Assembly: GCF_009834125.1 (NCBI RefSeq)
Contig: NZ_CP047146.1
Location: forward strand, 3,527,501-3,591,500
Length of the DNA: 64,000 nucleotides
Direction of reading: 5' to 3'
From: Streptomyces sp. GS7
Lineage (GTDB): Bacteria; Actinomycetota; Actinomycetes; Streptomycetales; Streptomycetaceae
Positions within the stretch are counted from its first letter, which is position 1. Each line of letters starts with the position of its first letter. The notes under the pieces were generated by a model, which ran no database searches, was not told the DNA's origin, and worked only from the letters and a program-made list of their open reading frames with translations. A program made the translations under genes and the position numbers. Shown piece after piece: positions 38,061-46,738 of this stretch.

Positions 38061-39127
38061 ACGAAGTTCACCCCTGCCCGCTGCAGCATCGGATCGTCCG
38101 CCAACTGCCACAGTGGCACGGCGTAGTTGCCCTGGCCGTACCGGCCGCCGAAGTGGAGGCCCAGGACGCGGTGGTCGGCGAGGTCGATGACGGGGGAGCC
38201 GCTGTTGCCGCCCAGGGTGGAGCAGTCGTGGCGCATGACGTTTTCCTCCGGTTCCAGCCCGGTGGTCATGCCGGGCTGAAGTCGTTTGACGTTGTAGACA
38301 TCCATGAAGATCCGGCGCATGGACTCCGGTTCGTTGCGGCGGCCGTCCCAGGCCGGGTAGCCGACGCAGTACACCGGGTGCCCCGGGAGATCGGCGGGTG
38401 CGTCCGCGGCCACCGCCAGGGGGGTGGGGAGCGTGCTGCCGCCGAGGTACGGGGATATCCGCAGGAGGGCCAGGTCGACGTCCTCGTGGATGCCCAGGAC
38501 CTCGGTCACCTCGTACGAGGGACCGCCGTCCGCCGGGTCGTCGGTGCCGGTGTACTCCTCGCCCATGTCGAGCGCGGCGCCCAGGCCCTGCTGGAAGGTC
38601 CAGCCGCCGCCCGCACCCCGCGCGAACTCCGCCGCGACATGGCGGTTGGTCATCACCACGTCCGGGCCGACCAGGAACCCCGTACCGAGCCAGTCCAGGC
38701 TGACATGCCCGGAGATCTCCACCCTGCCCACCCGGGCCAGGGTCTCCCGGATCGCGGCCCGGTGGCCGTCGAGCACCGCCCAGTCGCCCTGCTGCGGCGC
38801 GAAGTCGTGGTGCTGCACGAGGATGGCGGGCCGCCCTTCGAGCAGGACGATGGCTTCCATGCCGAACGACTCGTCGTCGCTGATCTCGTCGGTGCGTCCC
38901 GTGGCGAGCTTCTCCAGGCCGCTGGCGCCCGCCGACAGCACCCGGGTCCGCTCCTGCCGGGCGTACTGCGAGATCTGGTCGGCGGGCAGTTCGTCGGCGG
39001 GCAGCCCCACCGAGGATTCGGGGATCTCCCAGGACAGCTGTTCCCGTACCCGCGCCGCCACCGCGCACAGATCCGAGAAGACCCGCTCGGGACCGGTCGC
39101 CACCGGTGATCGACTCCGGTTGTGCAT
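38057..39127 (-). CDS. trypsin-like serine protease, cytoplasmic
   Basis: The 356-residue protein starts at ATG 39127 behind GGAGGAGG. The chymotrypsin-fold triad is His in VVMTNRHVAAEF, Asp in IHEDVDLALLRI and Ser in TLGGNSGSPVIDL. There is no signal peptide. The N-terminal ~110 residues are helical and of unknown fold. It lies 131 bases downstream of a second protease of the same class. In such conflict operons the protease is the effector, activated by a partner. Confidence 0.85.
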   Translation of the reverse strand: MHNRSRSPVATGPERVFSDLCAVAARVREQLSWEIPESSVGLPADELPADQISQYARQERTRVLSAGASGLEKLATGRTDEISDDESFGMEAIVLLEGRPAILVQHHDFAPQQGDWAVLDGHRAAIRETLARVGRVEISGHVSLDWLGTGFLVGPDVVMTNRHVAAEFARGAGGGWTFQQGLGAALDMGEEYTGTDDPADGGPSYEVTEVLGIHEDVDLALLRISPYLGGSTLPTPLAVAADAPADLPGHPVYCVGYPAWDGRRNEPESMRRIFMDVYNVKRLQPGMTTGLEPEENVMRHDCSTLGGNSGSPVIDLADHRVLGLHFGGRYGQGNYAVPLWQLADDPMLQRAGVNFV

Positions 39128-39258
39128 CTCGCCCTCCTCCGTCGCGTCGTCGAAGTTGCCGTGTGCCCGTCGGTCAACGGACCGACGGGTCGATGAGTGG
39201 TGCGGCCGATGGGGCGCGGCTGGTCGATGGGATGGTCGGTCGGTGAGGGGCAGCCGCA

Positions 39259-40401
39259 TCAGCTCCGTTGTTGCGCCGCGGCGATCTCGGCGTGGAGGTC
39301 GGGGCTGTGCGCCGCGAGATGCCGCAGCACGCTGGTCAGCTGCGTGCCGACGTTCACGAACGCCGTCGTACGGCCCTGGAACTCCACGTTCTCCACCCGC
39401 CGCGTCCCCCGGTGGAGCGCCACCACCCGCCAGTCGTCGGTCAGTACCGGCGAGCCGGACGAACCGCCGCGGGTGTCGGTGAAGTAGCGGACGTCGTGCT
39501 CGTCCGCCTCGTAGACGAGGTTGTTGCGCAGCGCCACCCGCTTCGGCAGGCCGCCCGGGTGCTGGATGATGTTGACGGCCACGAAGTCGCCGTCGGCGAG
39601 CGTCAGCGGCCGTTCGGCCAGTTTCAGCGCGGGGCGGGCCGGCGGGTCGGCCAGCCGAAGCACCGCGTAGTCCAACTCCGGGTCGGCGGCGGCGAGTTCG
39701 GTGACCGCGGCGTCGGCGGTCGCCTCGTCGGTGTCGGTGTCGGTGTCCGCGTCGTAGTCGAAGCGGGCGCGGGTGTGCCGGGCCTGGAGGCGCAGGTCGT
39801 CGGGGTCGGCGAGCGGGCGTTGACCGCCCGTCCCGGTACGGGCGTTGACCACATGATGGTTGGTGATCAGAAGGTCCGGCGCGATGAGCCAGCCGGTCCC
39901 GGCGTGCGGGAAGCCGTTCGGCTGGAGCGGGGCGCCGCTCTGATACGGCGGGACCTTGAGGCGGGCGACCGCCGCCGCGGCCAGGTCGCCGCCGCGGAGG
40001 AACCCGATGGGGACGGTGTCGTCCCGGTGGACGATCGCCTCCTTGATCTCCGGGGCCGCCCGCCCGGCCAGCACGTCCGGCTCGCCGCCGGCCTGCCGCG
40101 CCACCTCGTCCAGGGCGCCCTGGAACGTCGCGAGGGCCGCCGCCTCGGTGGTCTGCGCCACGGCGTTGCGCAGCCAGATCTCCAGGGGCACGGAGCCGTC
40201 CACCAGCCGCTCGACCCGGTTCATCTGGTTGAGGTCCGAGTGCAGTTGGTGCCCGGGGGCGGCCAGCACCGGGAGCGTGCCGCGGTAGCGGGTCATGATG
40301 CCGTCGAAGAGCAGCGGGCGCAGGGCGGGGTCGCCCAGGCCGGTCTCCAGCGCGGTGTCCCGCAGCCGGAGAACGGCGTCCGCCGGGAGATACGCCGTCA
40401 T
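39259..40401 (-). CDS. trypsin-like protease with effector-associated-domain-like N-terminus
   Basis: This is a 380-residue protein. Residues ~1-90 (LPADAVLRLRDTALETGLGD, then QLHSDLNQMNRVERLVDGSVPLEIWLRNA) form a small helical domain resembling effector-associated domains (EADs), which recruit effectors to NTPases. The protease triad is His in LLITNHHVVNA, Asp in PELDYAVLRLA and Ser in TRGGSSGSPVLT. An acidic Asp-Thr repeat lies near residues 205-215. The ATG overlaps the stop of the STAND gene (ATGA), so the two are co-translated. It has no secretion signal. Confidence 0.82.
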   Translation of the reverse strand: MTAYLPADAVLRLRDTALETGLGDPALRPLLFDGIMTRYRGTLPVLAAPGHQLHSDLNQMNRVERLVDGSVPLEIWLRNAVAQTTEAAALATFQGALDEVARQAGGEPDVLAGRAAPEIKEAIVHRDDTVPIGFLRGGDLAAAAVARLKVPPYQSGAPLQPNGFPHAGTGWLIAPDLLITNHHVVNARTGTGGQRPLADPDDLRLQARHTRARFDYDADTDTDTDEATADAAVTELAAADPELDYAVLRLADPPARPALKLAERPLTLADGDFVAVNIIQHPGGLPKRVALRNNLVYEADEHDVRYFTDTRGGSSGSPVLTDDWRVVALHRGTRRVENVEFQGRTTAFVNVGTQLTSVLRHLAAHSPDLHAEIAAAQQRS

Positions 40402-43400
40402 GATGGGCCACCGGGCCCTGCCGGGCCGCTTCCCTTCTCGTACCCGCTCCCGTACCCGGCCCGTTCCGCCGGGTGCGGCGCGGCCGGCTCCGGCCGGTCC
40501 CGCGCCTCCCGCCGCGCCGCGGCCTCCGACGCCGTCCGCCCATGGGTCCCCACGCCCATCGCCGCGGCCACGCCCGCCACGATCTCGCCGCTCCGGTCGG
40601 AGACCGCCAGCAGCCGCCGGGCGAGCGAGGTGAGGGTGCCGCGGTCGCGCGCCACCCGCAGGATGTCGCTGATCCGGGCCGGGCCGTGGTGCGCGGGCGC
40701 CGCGCCCTGGCCCGCGGCCCCGGCGGCCTGGCCCGGCCCCGCCGCATCGTGCAGGATCCCCATCACGGCGCCCAGCAGTCCGGGCTGACGGCGCGTCGCC
40801 CGGCACATCGCCGCGCCCAGGGTGTCCAGCGTCTCGTCGTCCGTCGGCAGCCCGACGACCTCCAGCGCATGGTCCAGGGCGCCCGGGTCCTGACCGTAGA
40901 TCTGCGAGGCCACGGCCCGCACGAGCACCGGCTGATCGGCCAGCACCGCGTCGGGCAACTCCCTCAGCTGTGTGGCGAGTTGATGGCCCGCCTGGGCTCC
41001 GGAGTCCTCGCCGGCGCCGGACGGCAGCCGGGCCCGTGCCAGCCGTGCGCCCATCGCCTCCAGATCCTCCCCGAAGCCGACCGCCACCTCCTCCGCCGCC
41101 CGCAGCTGCCGGTCGGCGCACGCCAGGTCGCCGGCCTCCTCGGCCAGCCGCGCCGAGAGCAGCAGCAGCTCCAGCCGCCGCTTCGGGCAGCCGCCCCGCT
41201 CGGCCTGCGCGATGGCCTCGGTGACGGCGCCGCGCGCCTCCCCGCGCTGCCCGAGCCGGTTCAGGGCCTCGACCATCAGGGCGTGCAGCGGGCTGCACGG
41301 CGTCCAGGGCCGCCGCTGCCCCAGCCGTACCAGCGCCGCCTGGGCGTAGCCCTGTGCCAGCAGGTCCTCCACCTCGCGCGCCGCGATCCGCTCCCAGTCC
41401 TCCTGGTCGGCGCCCGCGGCCACCCGGTCCGGCGCCCCGCCGCCGAGCCGCGCCGTCAGCAGCCCCGCGGCCCTGGGGGACATGTCCTGCTGCGCCCCGG
41501 CCAGCAGCCGCTCGACGCCGGGCAGCCACCGCTCCTCCACCGACCGGGGGTTCTCGTCCAGCCGCAGCCGGTGGTAGATTTCCTCGGCCCGTGCCTCCAG
41601 CCCGTCCCGCGCCGCGTAGTGCTCCACCGCGCGCCGCTCGACCGCCCGGATCACCTCCGTACGGTCCCCGGCCGGCAGCCGGAGCATGATCGCCCGTACG
41701 TCGCCGCGGTAGCGCACCGCTTCCGGCCGGGCCGGCTCCACCATGTCCAGCCGGCTCAGCTCGCCGAACAGCCGGCGTGCCTCGTCCATCGATGGCACCC
41801 GCAGTCCGCAGGGTTCGGCCAGTACGTCCTTGATGATCTCCGGGGTGATGACCCGCAGCGCCAGGCCCGGATAGGCGAGCCGGCGGATGTCCTCGTTGGC
41901 GATATGGCTGAGGATCCGGTCGTAGAGGATGCCCTGGACGAGCATCTGGTCGACACGCCGGAACACCTCCTCGCGGCGGGCCGGCAGACTGCGGATCAGG
42001 TCGCCGGTCTGCTCGGTCTCGCTGCCGGCGAGCGCGGCGGCCCGCGCGGCGAGCCGCAGGCTGAGCGGATGGCCGCCGACCCGCTCGGCCAACGCCGCGG
42101 CCACGTCGGGGTCGTTGACGCCCAGCGACCGCAGGAGGGCGACGGCAGCCGGCGGGTCCAGCTCGCACAGCCGGATCTCCAGGGACGTGACCCTGCGCGC
42201 CGGATGATCGACCGGTGCCCGGCCGGAGACGATCAACCGCAGCCGTGGATAGACACGCTGGAGCGACATGCAGATCGCCCACATCCGGCCCAGCACCGGC
42301 GATCCGCGGTACTGCGCCTCCTCGAAGGAGTCGACGGCCAGCACGAACGGCGGATCCGGCCGGCCCTCCGCGGTCACCGCCCGCACCAGGACGTCGGCCA
42401 CCCGCCGGATCAGATCGGTCTCCCGCTCGGTGGCCAGCGCGTGGAACTCCTCCGACGAACTGCGCCCCAGCACCCGGGTGGTGGCCAGCTGATGCAGCTG
42501 GGCCACCCGTTCCTGCTCCTCCCGCTGGCTGCACGCCGCCTGCTGGCACTCGTCCGCCAGCGCGTCCAGCTCGGCACGGAACTCCGGGTACTGGACGCCG
42601 AGTTGCCGGGCCGCCTCGGCGATCAGCGTCACCGGCTCCTGGATGGACAGGGTGGGCCGCTCGAAGTCGATGTAGGCGAACGGAAAGGCGGCGGTGTCCG
42701 CGGCCGGGAACCCGTGGGCCGGATCCGGCACGGCGTCCAGCAGGAACTTGGCGAGCAGGGTGCTCTTGCCCATCCCGCCGGGACCGTGGATGACCAGCGG
42801 CGGCGACGGCGCCGCGTGCGCGCCCGTACTGAGCAGCTGCCCGGCCAGCTCCTCGCCGGCCGCCGCGTCCCCGGGCGGTATGCCGACAAAGGCGCGCAGC
42901 TGGTCGAGTTCCCGGCCGCGGCCCTGGAACGGCGCCCGCATCAGGCGTTCCAGCGGATCGAGCAGCCGGGCCCGCTCCAGCGCGTTCTGCAGCTCGCCGG
43001 CGTCGGGCAGTCCCGCAACGCCCGGCACCCGCGACAGCCACAGCACTGCCTGGAGGGTGTCGGCCAGCTCCTCGACCGACAGGTGTGCCCTCCGGTGGGC
43101 CGTCGCGGACAGATCGCCGTTCAGGAACGCCAGGCAGACGGCCTCCGGCCCGCCGGGCTCGTCGGGGAACTGCTCGCGGTTGGCTGCCAGGGCCAGCCGG
43201 GCCGCCTGCGGCCCGGCCATCCCACGCAGCGCCGCTTCCCGGATCTCGGACTTGAGCGACCACTCGGCGCGCCCGGCGGCCCCCAAGGTGGTGCAGTCGT
43301 CGAGGAGTTCCAGCACGGCACCCCCGGTCGGGCCGTCCTCACCGGGCAGCCGCAGCCGCAGTGGATCGAAGTGGGACAGCAGGCAGGCGGCCTCCCGATA

Positions 43401-43538
43401 GGCCCGGCGCGTGTCCGTCACGGCCGGCGGCGACGGCTCGCCCGTCCGCAGTTCCTGCCGCAGCCGGGCGCCGAACACTTCCCGTACGTCGGCCGAGGAC
43501 GGACCCGGGAGGTGGGGCTCAGAGGGTTTGGTAGACAC
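40398..43538 (-). CDS. large STAND-type P-loop NTPase (signal-sensing hub)
   Basis: The 1046-residue protein starts at GTG 43538; its first 20 bases overlap the upstream ATPase gene. An N-terminal helical domain (~1-240) precedes an NTPase with Walker A VIHGPGGMGKSTLL (about 247-254) and Walker B FVLAVDSFEEAQ (about 398). Winged-helix and AAA-lid regions follow (VGGHPLSLRLAARAAAL). The C-terminal ~450 residues are TPR-like helices (LVRLGQRRPWTPCSPLHALMVEAL). This is the layout of NTPases that oligomerise on sensing an invader and activate effectors such as the protease encoded next. Confidence 0.78.
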   Translation of the reverse strand: MSTKPSEPHLPGPSSADVREVFGARLRQELRTGEPSPPAVTDTRRAYREAACLLSHFDPLRLRLPGEDGPTGGAVLELLDDCTTLGAAGRAEWSLKSEIREAALRGMAGPQAARLALAANREQFPDEPGGPEAVCLAFLNGDLSATAHRRAHLSVEELADTLQAVLWLSRVPGVAGLPDAGELQNALERARLLDPLERLMRAPFQGRGRELDQLRAFVGIPPGDAAAGEELAGQLLSTGAHAAPSPPLVIHGPGGMGKSTLLAKFLLDAVPDPAHGFPAADTAAFPFAYIDFERPTLSIQEPVTLIAEAARQLGVQYPEFRAELDALADECQQAACSQREEQERVAQLHQLATTRVLGRSSSEEFHALATERETDLIRRVADVLVRAVTAEGRPDPPFVLAVDSFEEAQYRGSPVLGRMWAICMSLQRVYPRLRLIVSGRAPVDHPARRVTSLEIRLCELDPPAAVALLRSLGVNDPDVAAALAERVGGHPLSLRLAARAAALAGSETEQTGDLIRSLPARREEVFRRVDQMLVQGILYDRILSHIANEDIRRLAYPGLALRVITPEIIKDVLAEPCGLRVPSMDEARRLFGELSRLDMVEPARPEAVRYRGDVRAIMLRLPAGDRTEVIRAVERRAVEHYAARDGLEARAEEIYHRLRLDENPRSVEERWLPGVERLLAGAQQDMSPRAAGLLTARLGGGAPDRVAAGADQEDWERIAAREVEDLLAQGYAQAALVRLGQRRPWTPCSPLHALMVEALNRLGQRGEARGAVTEAIAQAERGGCPKRRLELLLLSARLAEEAGDLACADRQLRAAEEVAVGFGEDLEAMGARLARARLPSGAGEDSGAQAGHQLATQLRELPDAVLADQPVLVRAVASQIYGQDPGALDHALEVVGLPTDDETLDTLGAAMCRATRRQPGLLGAVMGILHDAAGPGQAAGAAGQGAAPAHHGPARISDILRVARDRGTLTSLARRLLAVSDRSGEIVAGVAAAMGVGTHGRTASEAAARREARDRPEPAAPHPAERAGYGSGYEKGSGPAGPGGPS

Positions 43539-44655
43539 GGATCGCCTTCTCCGCCGCCGTACAGATCTTCCGCATATAGCTGTCGCCGTCGCCGCTGCCG
43601 TCCCGCACCTCCGAATCGTGGAGCACCGCGTCCACCGCCTCGTCCACCAGACCGGCGATGACGGATTCGTCGGGCTGCGCCGTATCGCTGAGCCGGGGCG
43701 GCGATTCATGGAAGTACTGGTCGAAGAAGCTGTGCAGATCCTGGCGTTCGACCACCCGCGCGGTGTCCCAGCACAGACTTCCCCGCAGGTCGTAGGGGAG
43801 TTGGTACATCGAGCGGCCGTATCCAAGGAGGACGAGCCGGGGCGCCTGGTCGCCGCGCACGGCGGCGTGCTCGTAAATCGCCATCGCCAGCTGGCCGATG
43901 AAGTCCCAGACGTCGGAGCGGGGGTCGAGCTTGTCGCATTCGTCGAGGACCAGCCAGTAGTGCTCGTCGGCGGCGGTCGCCTGCCCGACCACCCAGTGCA
44001 CCGCGTCGTCGATCGCCGGGAGCAGGTCGTTGAGCCGGGTGGGGTCGAACGGCTGGCTTGCGGCCCGCGGATCGGCGAGGAAGGCGGCCAGCCGCCGGAT
44101 GACCTGCGAGGCGGTGGAGGTGCGCGACAGGACGACGCGGACCGGACGGAATCCGCGGTGCTGCGCGATATGGCGCAGAAAGGTGTAGGTGTACGACCGG
44201 CCGCTGTCCGGATCGCCGTCCACCGCCAGGACGAACTTTTCCTGGTCGTCGACGAACCGGCGCAGCGTCTCCCGCAGTTCCTGCCGGTCGATGAACGCCT
44301 CGGTGCCGTTCTTCAGGACGCAGGTACGGAAGGTGTCCCGCCGTGTGTGGATCTCCAGGTCCTCCTGCAGGCGGCGGAGGAATTCCTGGGCGGTGGTGAT
44401 TTCGGGCAGTGCGGACAGCCGGTCGAGGCGGTTCACGGCCTCCAGGAGTTCCACCTGCTGCCGGATGTTCCGGCGCGCGGCCTGCACCAGGGAACGGGCG
44501 TTTTCCGCGCTGACCGTCGTGATGGGGAGCGCCGCGACGAACTCCTCGGAGAAGCCGTGGTTGAGGAGTTCGGTGCGGGGGTGGTCGGTGTCGAGGAAGA
44601 GGTACTGCGTCAACCACGTGGTGACCGCGAACCATTCCGCTTCGTTCAATGGCAT
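43519..44655 (-). CDS. ATPase with effector-associated-domain-like N-terminus and altered Walker A
   Basis: The 378-residue protein starts at ATG 44655. Residues ~1-100 (PLNEAEWFAVTTWLTQYLF ... PRTELLNHGF) form a helical adaptor-like domain. A P-loop domain follows: Walker A is G-D-P-D-S-G-R-S at about 147-154, with Arg where Lys is usual, and Walker B is YWLVLDECDKLD at about 237. It shares 20 bases with the STAND gene. It may be a sensor or adaptor between the hydrolase and the protease arm. The Lys-to-Arg change could reduce ATP hydrolysis. Confidence 0.7.
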   Translation of the reverse strand: MPLNEAEWFAVTTWLTQYLFLDTDHPRTELLNHGFSEEFVAALPITTVSAENARSLVQAARRNIRQQVELLEAVNRLDRLSALPEITTAQEFLRRLQEDLEIHTRRDTFRTCVLKNGTEAFIDRQELRETLRRFVDDQEKFVLAVDGDPDSGRSYTYTFLRHIAQHRGFRPVRVVLSRTSTASQVIRRLAAFLADPRAASQPFDPTRLNDLLPAIDDAVHWVVGQATAADEHYWLVLDECDKLDPRSDVWDFIGQLAMAIYEHAAVRGDQAPRLVLLGYGRSMYQLPYDLRGSLCWDTARVVERQDLHSFFDQYFHESPPRLSDTAQPDESVIAGLVDEAVDAVLHDSEVRDGSGDGDSYMRKICTAAEKAIRVYQTL

Positions 44656-44744
44656 GCCACACCTACCCACCCGCCCCTCGGCAGCGCGGGACGGGCCGAC
44701 TTCTGCACTGCCTCCTCTTTGTCATGTTTCCACCCGGTCTGTGC

Positions 44745-45779
44745 TCACGCAAGGTGATCGAAGATCCGCTGTACCGGCTCTCTGACCGGCGGTTGCGACA
44801 GGTAGGGGCCGATCCCGTGGTGGTTGCCGCTGTCGTTGGTGACCAGCAGATCGGTGATCCGCTCCGGCGGTCCGAACTCCGGCCGCAGGGTGTGGTCGAG
44901 CGCCACCAGATCCCGCAGATCCGACGCGTTGCGCCAGGCCAGCACCCCCTCCGGAACCGCGGGCGGGCGGGCCAGCTGGTCCTGCACCTCGGTGATCGCC
45001 AGCGGCGACCCCACGGTGACCAGCAGCTCCACCTCCTGCCCCCGCTCCCTCAGCACCTCGTAGGCCACCACGGATCCGAGACTGTGGCCGACGACCACCA
45101 GGGGCCCGCCGTCCAGCCCGTCCAGCGCCTTCGCGACCACCCCGCGGATCGCCGGTCCGGCCCCGCCGAAGAAGTACGCATGGACATCCCTGAACGTGTG
45201 CCTGGCCAGCTCCCGGAACACCGCGGTACGCACCGGCCGGGGCAGCGGCAGCAGTTCCAGCGGAAGCGCGCCGCCGCCGTCCTCCCCTTCCGCGTCACCG
45301 CCGGTCTCGGCGCTGCCCAGGGTCTCGGCCAGATACGTCATGTCCCGCAGCCAGTCGACAAGTGCGCCCTCCGCCACCGCGCGCTCCCCGTCCGGGCCCG
45401 CCCGGCCCTCGCCGCCCCGGCCCTCCAGCCCGACGGCGCCGCATTCCCGCCACGCCTCGGAAACGGTGAGCGCCACGAATTCCTCGGGCTCGGCGAATAG
45501 TCCGGATTCCGCCGCCCGCCCGGATTCCTTCATTTCCGTCATCGTCTCCGCCGCCGCACCGGCCGATTCCGCGTACGCCACCGGCGCGCCGTCCAGCGGA
45601 TCCGGCCGGAAATCCGGCAGCGGTTTCTCGTACCGCAGCGCGGCCCAGTACGCCATACGGGACGCCCCGGCCATATCCCTGCCGAAGAGCGCCTGATCCC
45701 ATTGTGACTTCAGCAATTCCGGGCGCACCTTGTTCCCGATGCCGTGCACATAGACCACGGTGGGCCGCCTGGGGTGCAT
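44745..45779 (-). CDS. alpha/beta hydrolase (lipase-like), first gene of the NTPase-protease block
   Basis: The 344-residue protein starts at ATG 45779 behind AGGAGG. The N-terminal strand is PTVVYVHGIGNKVRPELL, the nucleophile elbow is VVVGHSLGSVVAYEVL, and a candidate His lies in GNHHGIGPYL. A ~110-residue acidic region between the first strand and the elbow (residues ~80-200) may be a lid. No signal peptide is present, so it acts in the cytoplasm, possibly on membrane lipid. Lipase-like effectors are known in several anti-phage systems. Confidence 0.75.
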   Translation of the reverse strand: MHPRRPTVVYVHGIGNKVRPELLKSQWDQALFGRDMAGASRMAYWAALRYEKPLPDFRPDPLDGAPVAYAESAGAAAETMTEMKESGRAAESGLFAEPEEFVALTVSEAWRECGAVGLEGRGGEGRAGPDGERAVAEGALVDWLRDMTYLAETLGSAETGGDAEGEDGGGALPLELLPLPRPVRTAVFRELARHTFRDVHAYFFGGAGPAIRGVVAKALDGLDGGPLVVVGHSLGSVVAYEVLRERGQEVELLVTVGSPLAITEVQDQLARPPAVPEGVLAWRNASDLRDLVALDHTLRPEFGPPERITDLLVTNDSGNHHGIGPYLSQPPVREPVQRIFDHLA

Positions 45780-46132
45780 GCCGCCTCCTGCCGCCGTTCC
45801 TCCGCCGCACCCCTTCCCGGCGGTGCGGACGACGCATCGGCACCGCCCCGTAAGCCACTCGAACAGCCGGGCGGCCGGCCGCCCGCGCCGGGAGTCGTGC
45901 ACACCGCTCTCGCGGAAGCTCCGGAGGGCGCAACTTCGCGGCGAAGCGCTTCAGTTGGGTGTCGAACGCCGCCGGGTGCACCGCGCCCGGCGGCCGTCAC
46001 CCGCCGAACTCCACTGGGTGCGGCGGGTGGTAGGGGCGGCGGCGCGGCCGCCGGGGCCGCCGTGTGGGGCGACCGCGGGACGGTCGACCGCCCGCCCCGG
46101 TCGGCCGCGCATTCCGTCGTGCGTCCACGCGC
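45780..46132. other. 353-base intergenic region upstream of the NTPase-protease block
   Basis: No convincing gene is seen in either strand. It holds the 5' region of the hydrolase gene and the 3' region of a small DUF6381-like gene. A 9-bp inverted repeat at 45998-46029 is the only clear structure. The promoter could not be located by eye. Confidence 0.5.
45998..46029 (-). terminator. hairpin downstream of the DUF6381-like gene
   Basis: CACCCGCCG (45998-46006) and CGGCGGGTG (46021-46029) are perfectly complementary around a 14-base loop, about 100 bases after the stop of the small gene. Confidence 0.4.
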
Positions 46133-46321
46133 TCACAGGGAGGGGTAGATGTCCCCGCCGCGCATGGCGCTCTCCTGCTCGCTCCGGCTCTGCAGCCGGC
46201 GCGACTTCTCCTGGAGCCGCTTCTTCTCCTTCGGATCACTGGTGTGCTGCGCGGCCTCGGCCAGCTCCTGAGCCTTTTCCCGCATGTGCTGGAGGCGTTG
46301 GCGTGTCTCGTCCGTGCCCAT
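46133..46321 (-). CDS. small hydrophilic helical protein, DUF6381-like
   Basis: The 62-residue protein starts at ATG 46321; AAGGA six bases upstream decides against the ATG two codons earlier. The sequence (TRQRLQHMREKAQELAEAA ... KEKKRLQEKSRRLQSRSEQES) is a charged coiled coil ending in GGDIYP. This matches the small Streptomyces family often annotated DUF6381, which is linked to stress or development. Function is unknown. Confidence 0.7.
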   Translation of the reverse strand: MGTDETRQRLQHMREKAQELAEAAQHTSDPKEKKRLQEKSRRLQSRSEQESAMRGGDIYPSL

Positions 46322-46557
46322 GACCATTCCTTATCGTTACCGATTCGCCCTTACCGCTTCGTGCGGCGTCGCGGAAATCTGCTGTAACCAGCGAATCAGG
46401 GTGCGCGCCCTTTAGCACGTCGAAGTGTCACGCAGTGCGATAGCGCATTCACGAAATGCGGTCGGATGCTGGTGGAGCGCATCGAGCATCCCGATGGTCG
46501 GTATAAGCGCATAATGGGGGCCATGTAGGGAACCAGCCTGTCCGGAGGTTGATCCCG

Positions 46558-46728
46558 ATGGTCCCTCTTGTGCTTGCGCTGCTGCTCGTCCTGATCTTCC
46601 TGGGCGCCGGTGTCGTGATGAAGCTGCTGTGGATCGTGGCCATCGCGCTGCTGGCGTCCCTGCTGCTCGGCTTCCTCTTCCGTTCCCACCGTCCCCACGG
46701 CACCCGTGGCCGCCGGGACCACTGGTAG
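46558..46728 (+). CDS. 56-residue hydrophobic membrane miniprotein
   Basis: Two adjoining hydrophobic stretches (VPLVLALLLVLIFLGAGVV and LLWIVAIALLASLLLGFLF) are followed by an Arg/His tail (HRPHGTRGRRDHW). GGAGG lies ten bases before the ATG. Streptomyces genomes carry several such short hydrophobic proteins near stress-induced genes. It is divergent from the DUF6381-like gene and only ten bases before the VOC gene. Confidence 0.7.
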   Translation: MVPLVLALLLVLIFLGAGVVMKLLWIVAIALLASLLLGFLFRSHRPHGTRGRRDHW

Positions 46729-46738
46729 GCGGGTTCCC

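Noticed and set aside
39726..39750. GTCGGT repeats suggesting a microsatellite
   Set aside because: They encode an acidic Asp-Thr run in frame within the protease; too short and codon-aligned to call a separate repeat element.
40473..43661. 1062-codon plus-strand frame opposite the STAND gene
   Set aside because: Its translation is compositionally biased (Gln/Arg/Gly/His) and without motifs, while the minus strand encodes a P-loop NTPase.
44656..44744. Internal promoter between the hydrolase and the small ATPase gene
   Set aside because: The 89-base gap is less GC-rich than its surroundings, but no -35/-10 pair with acceptable spacing was found.
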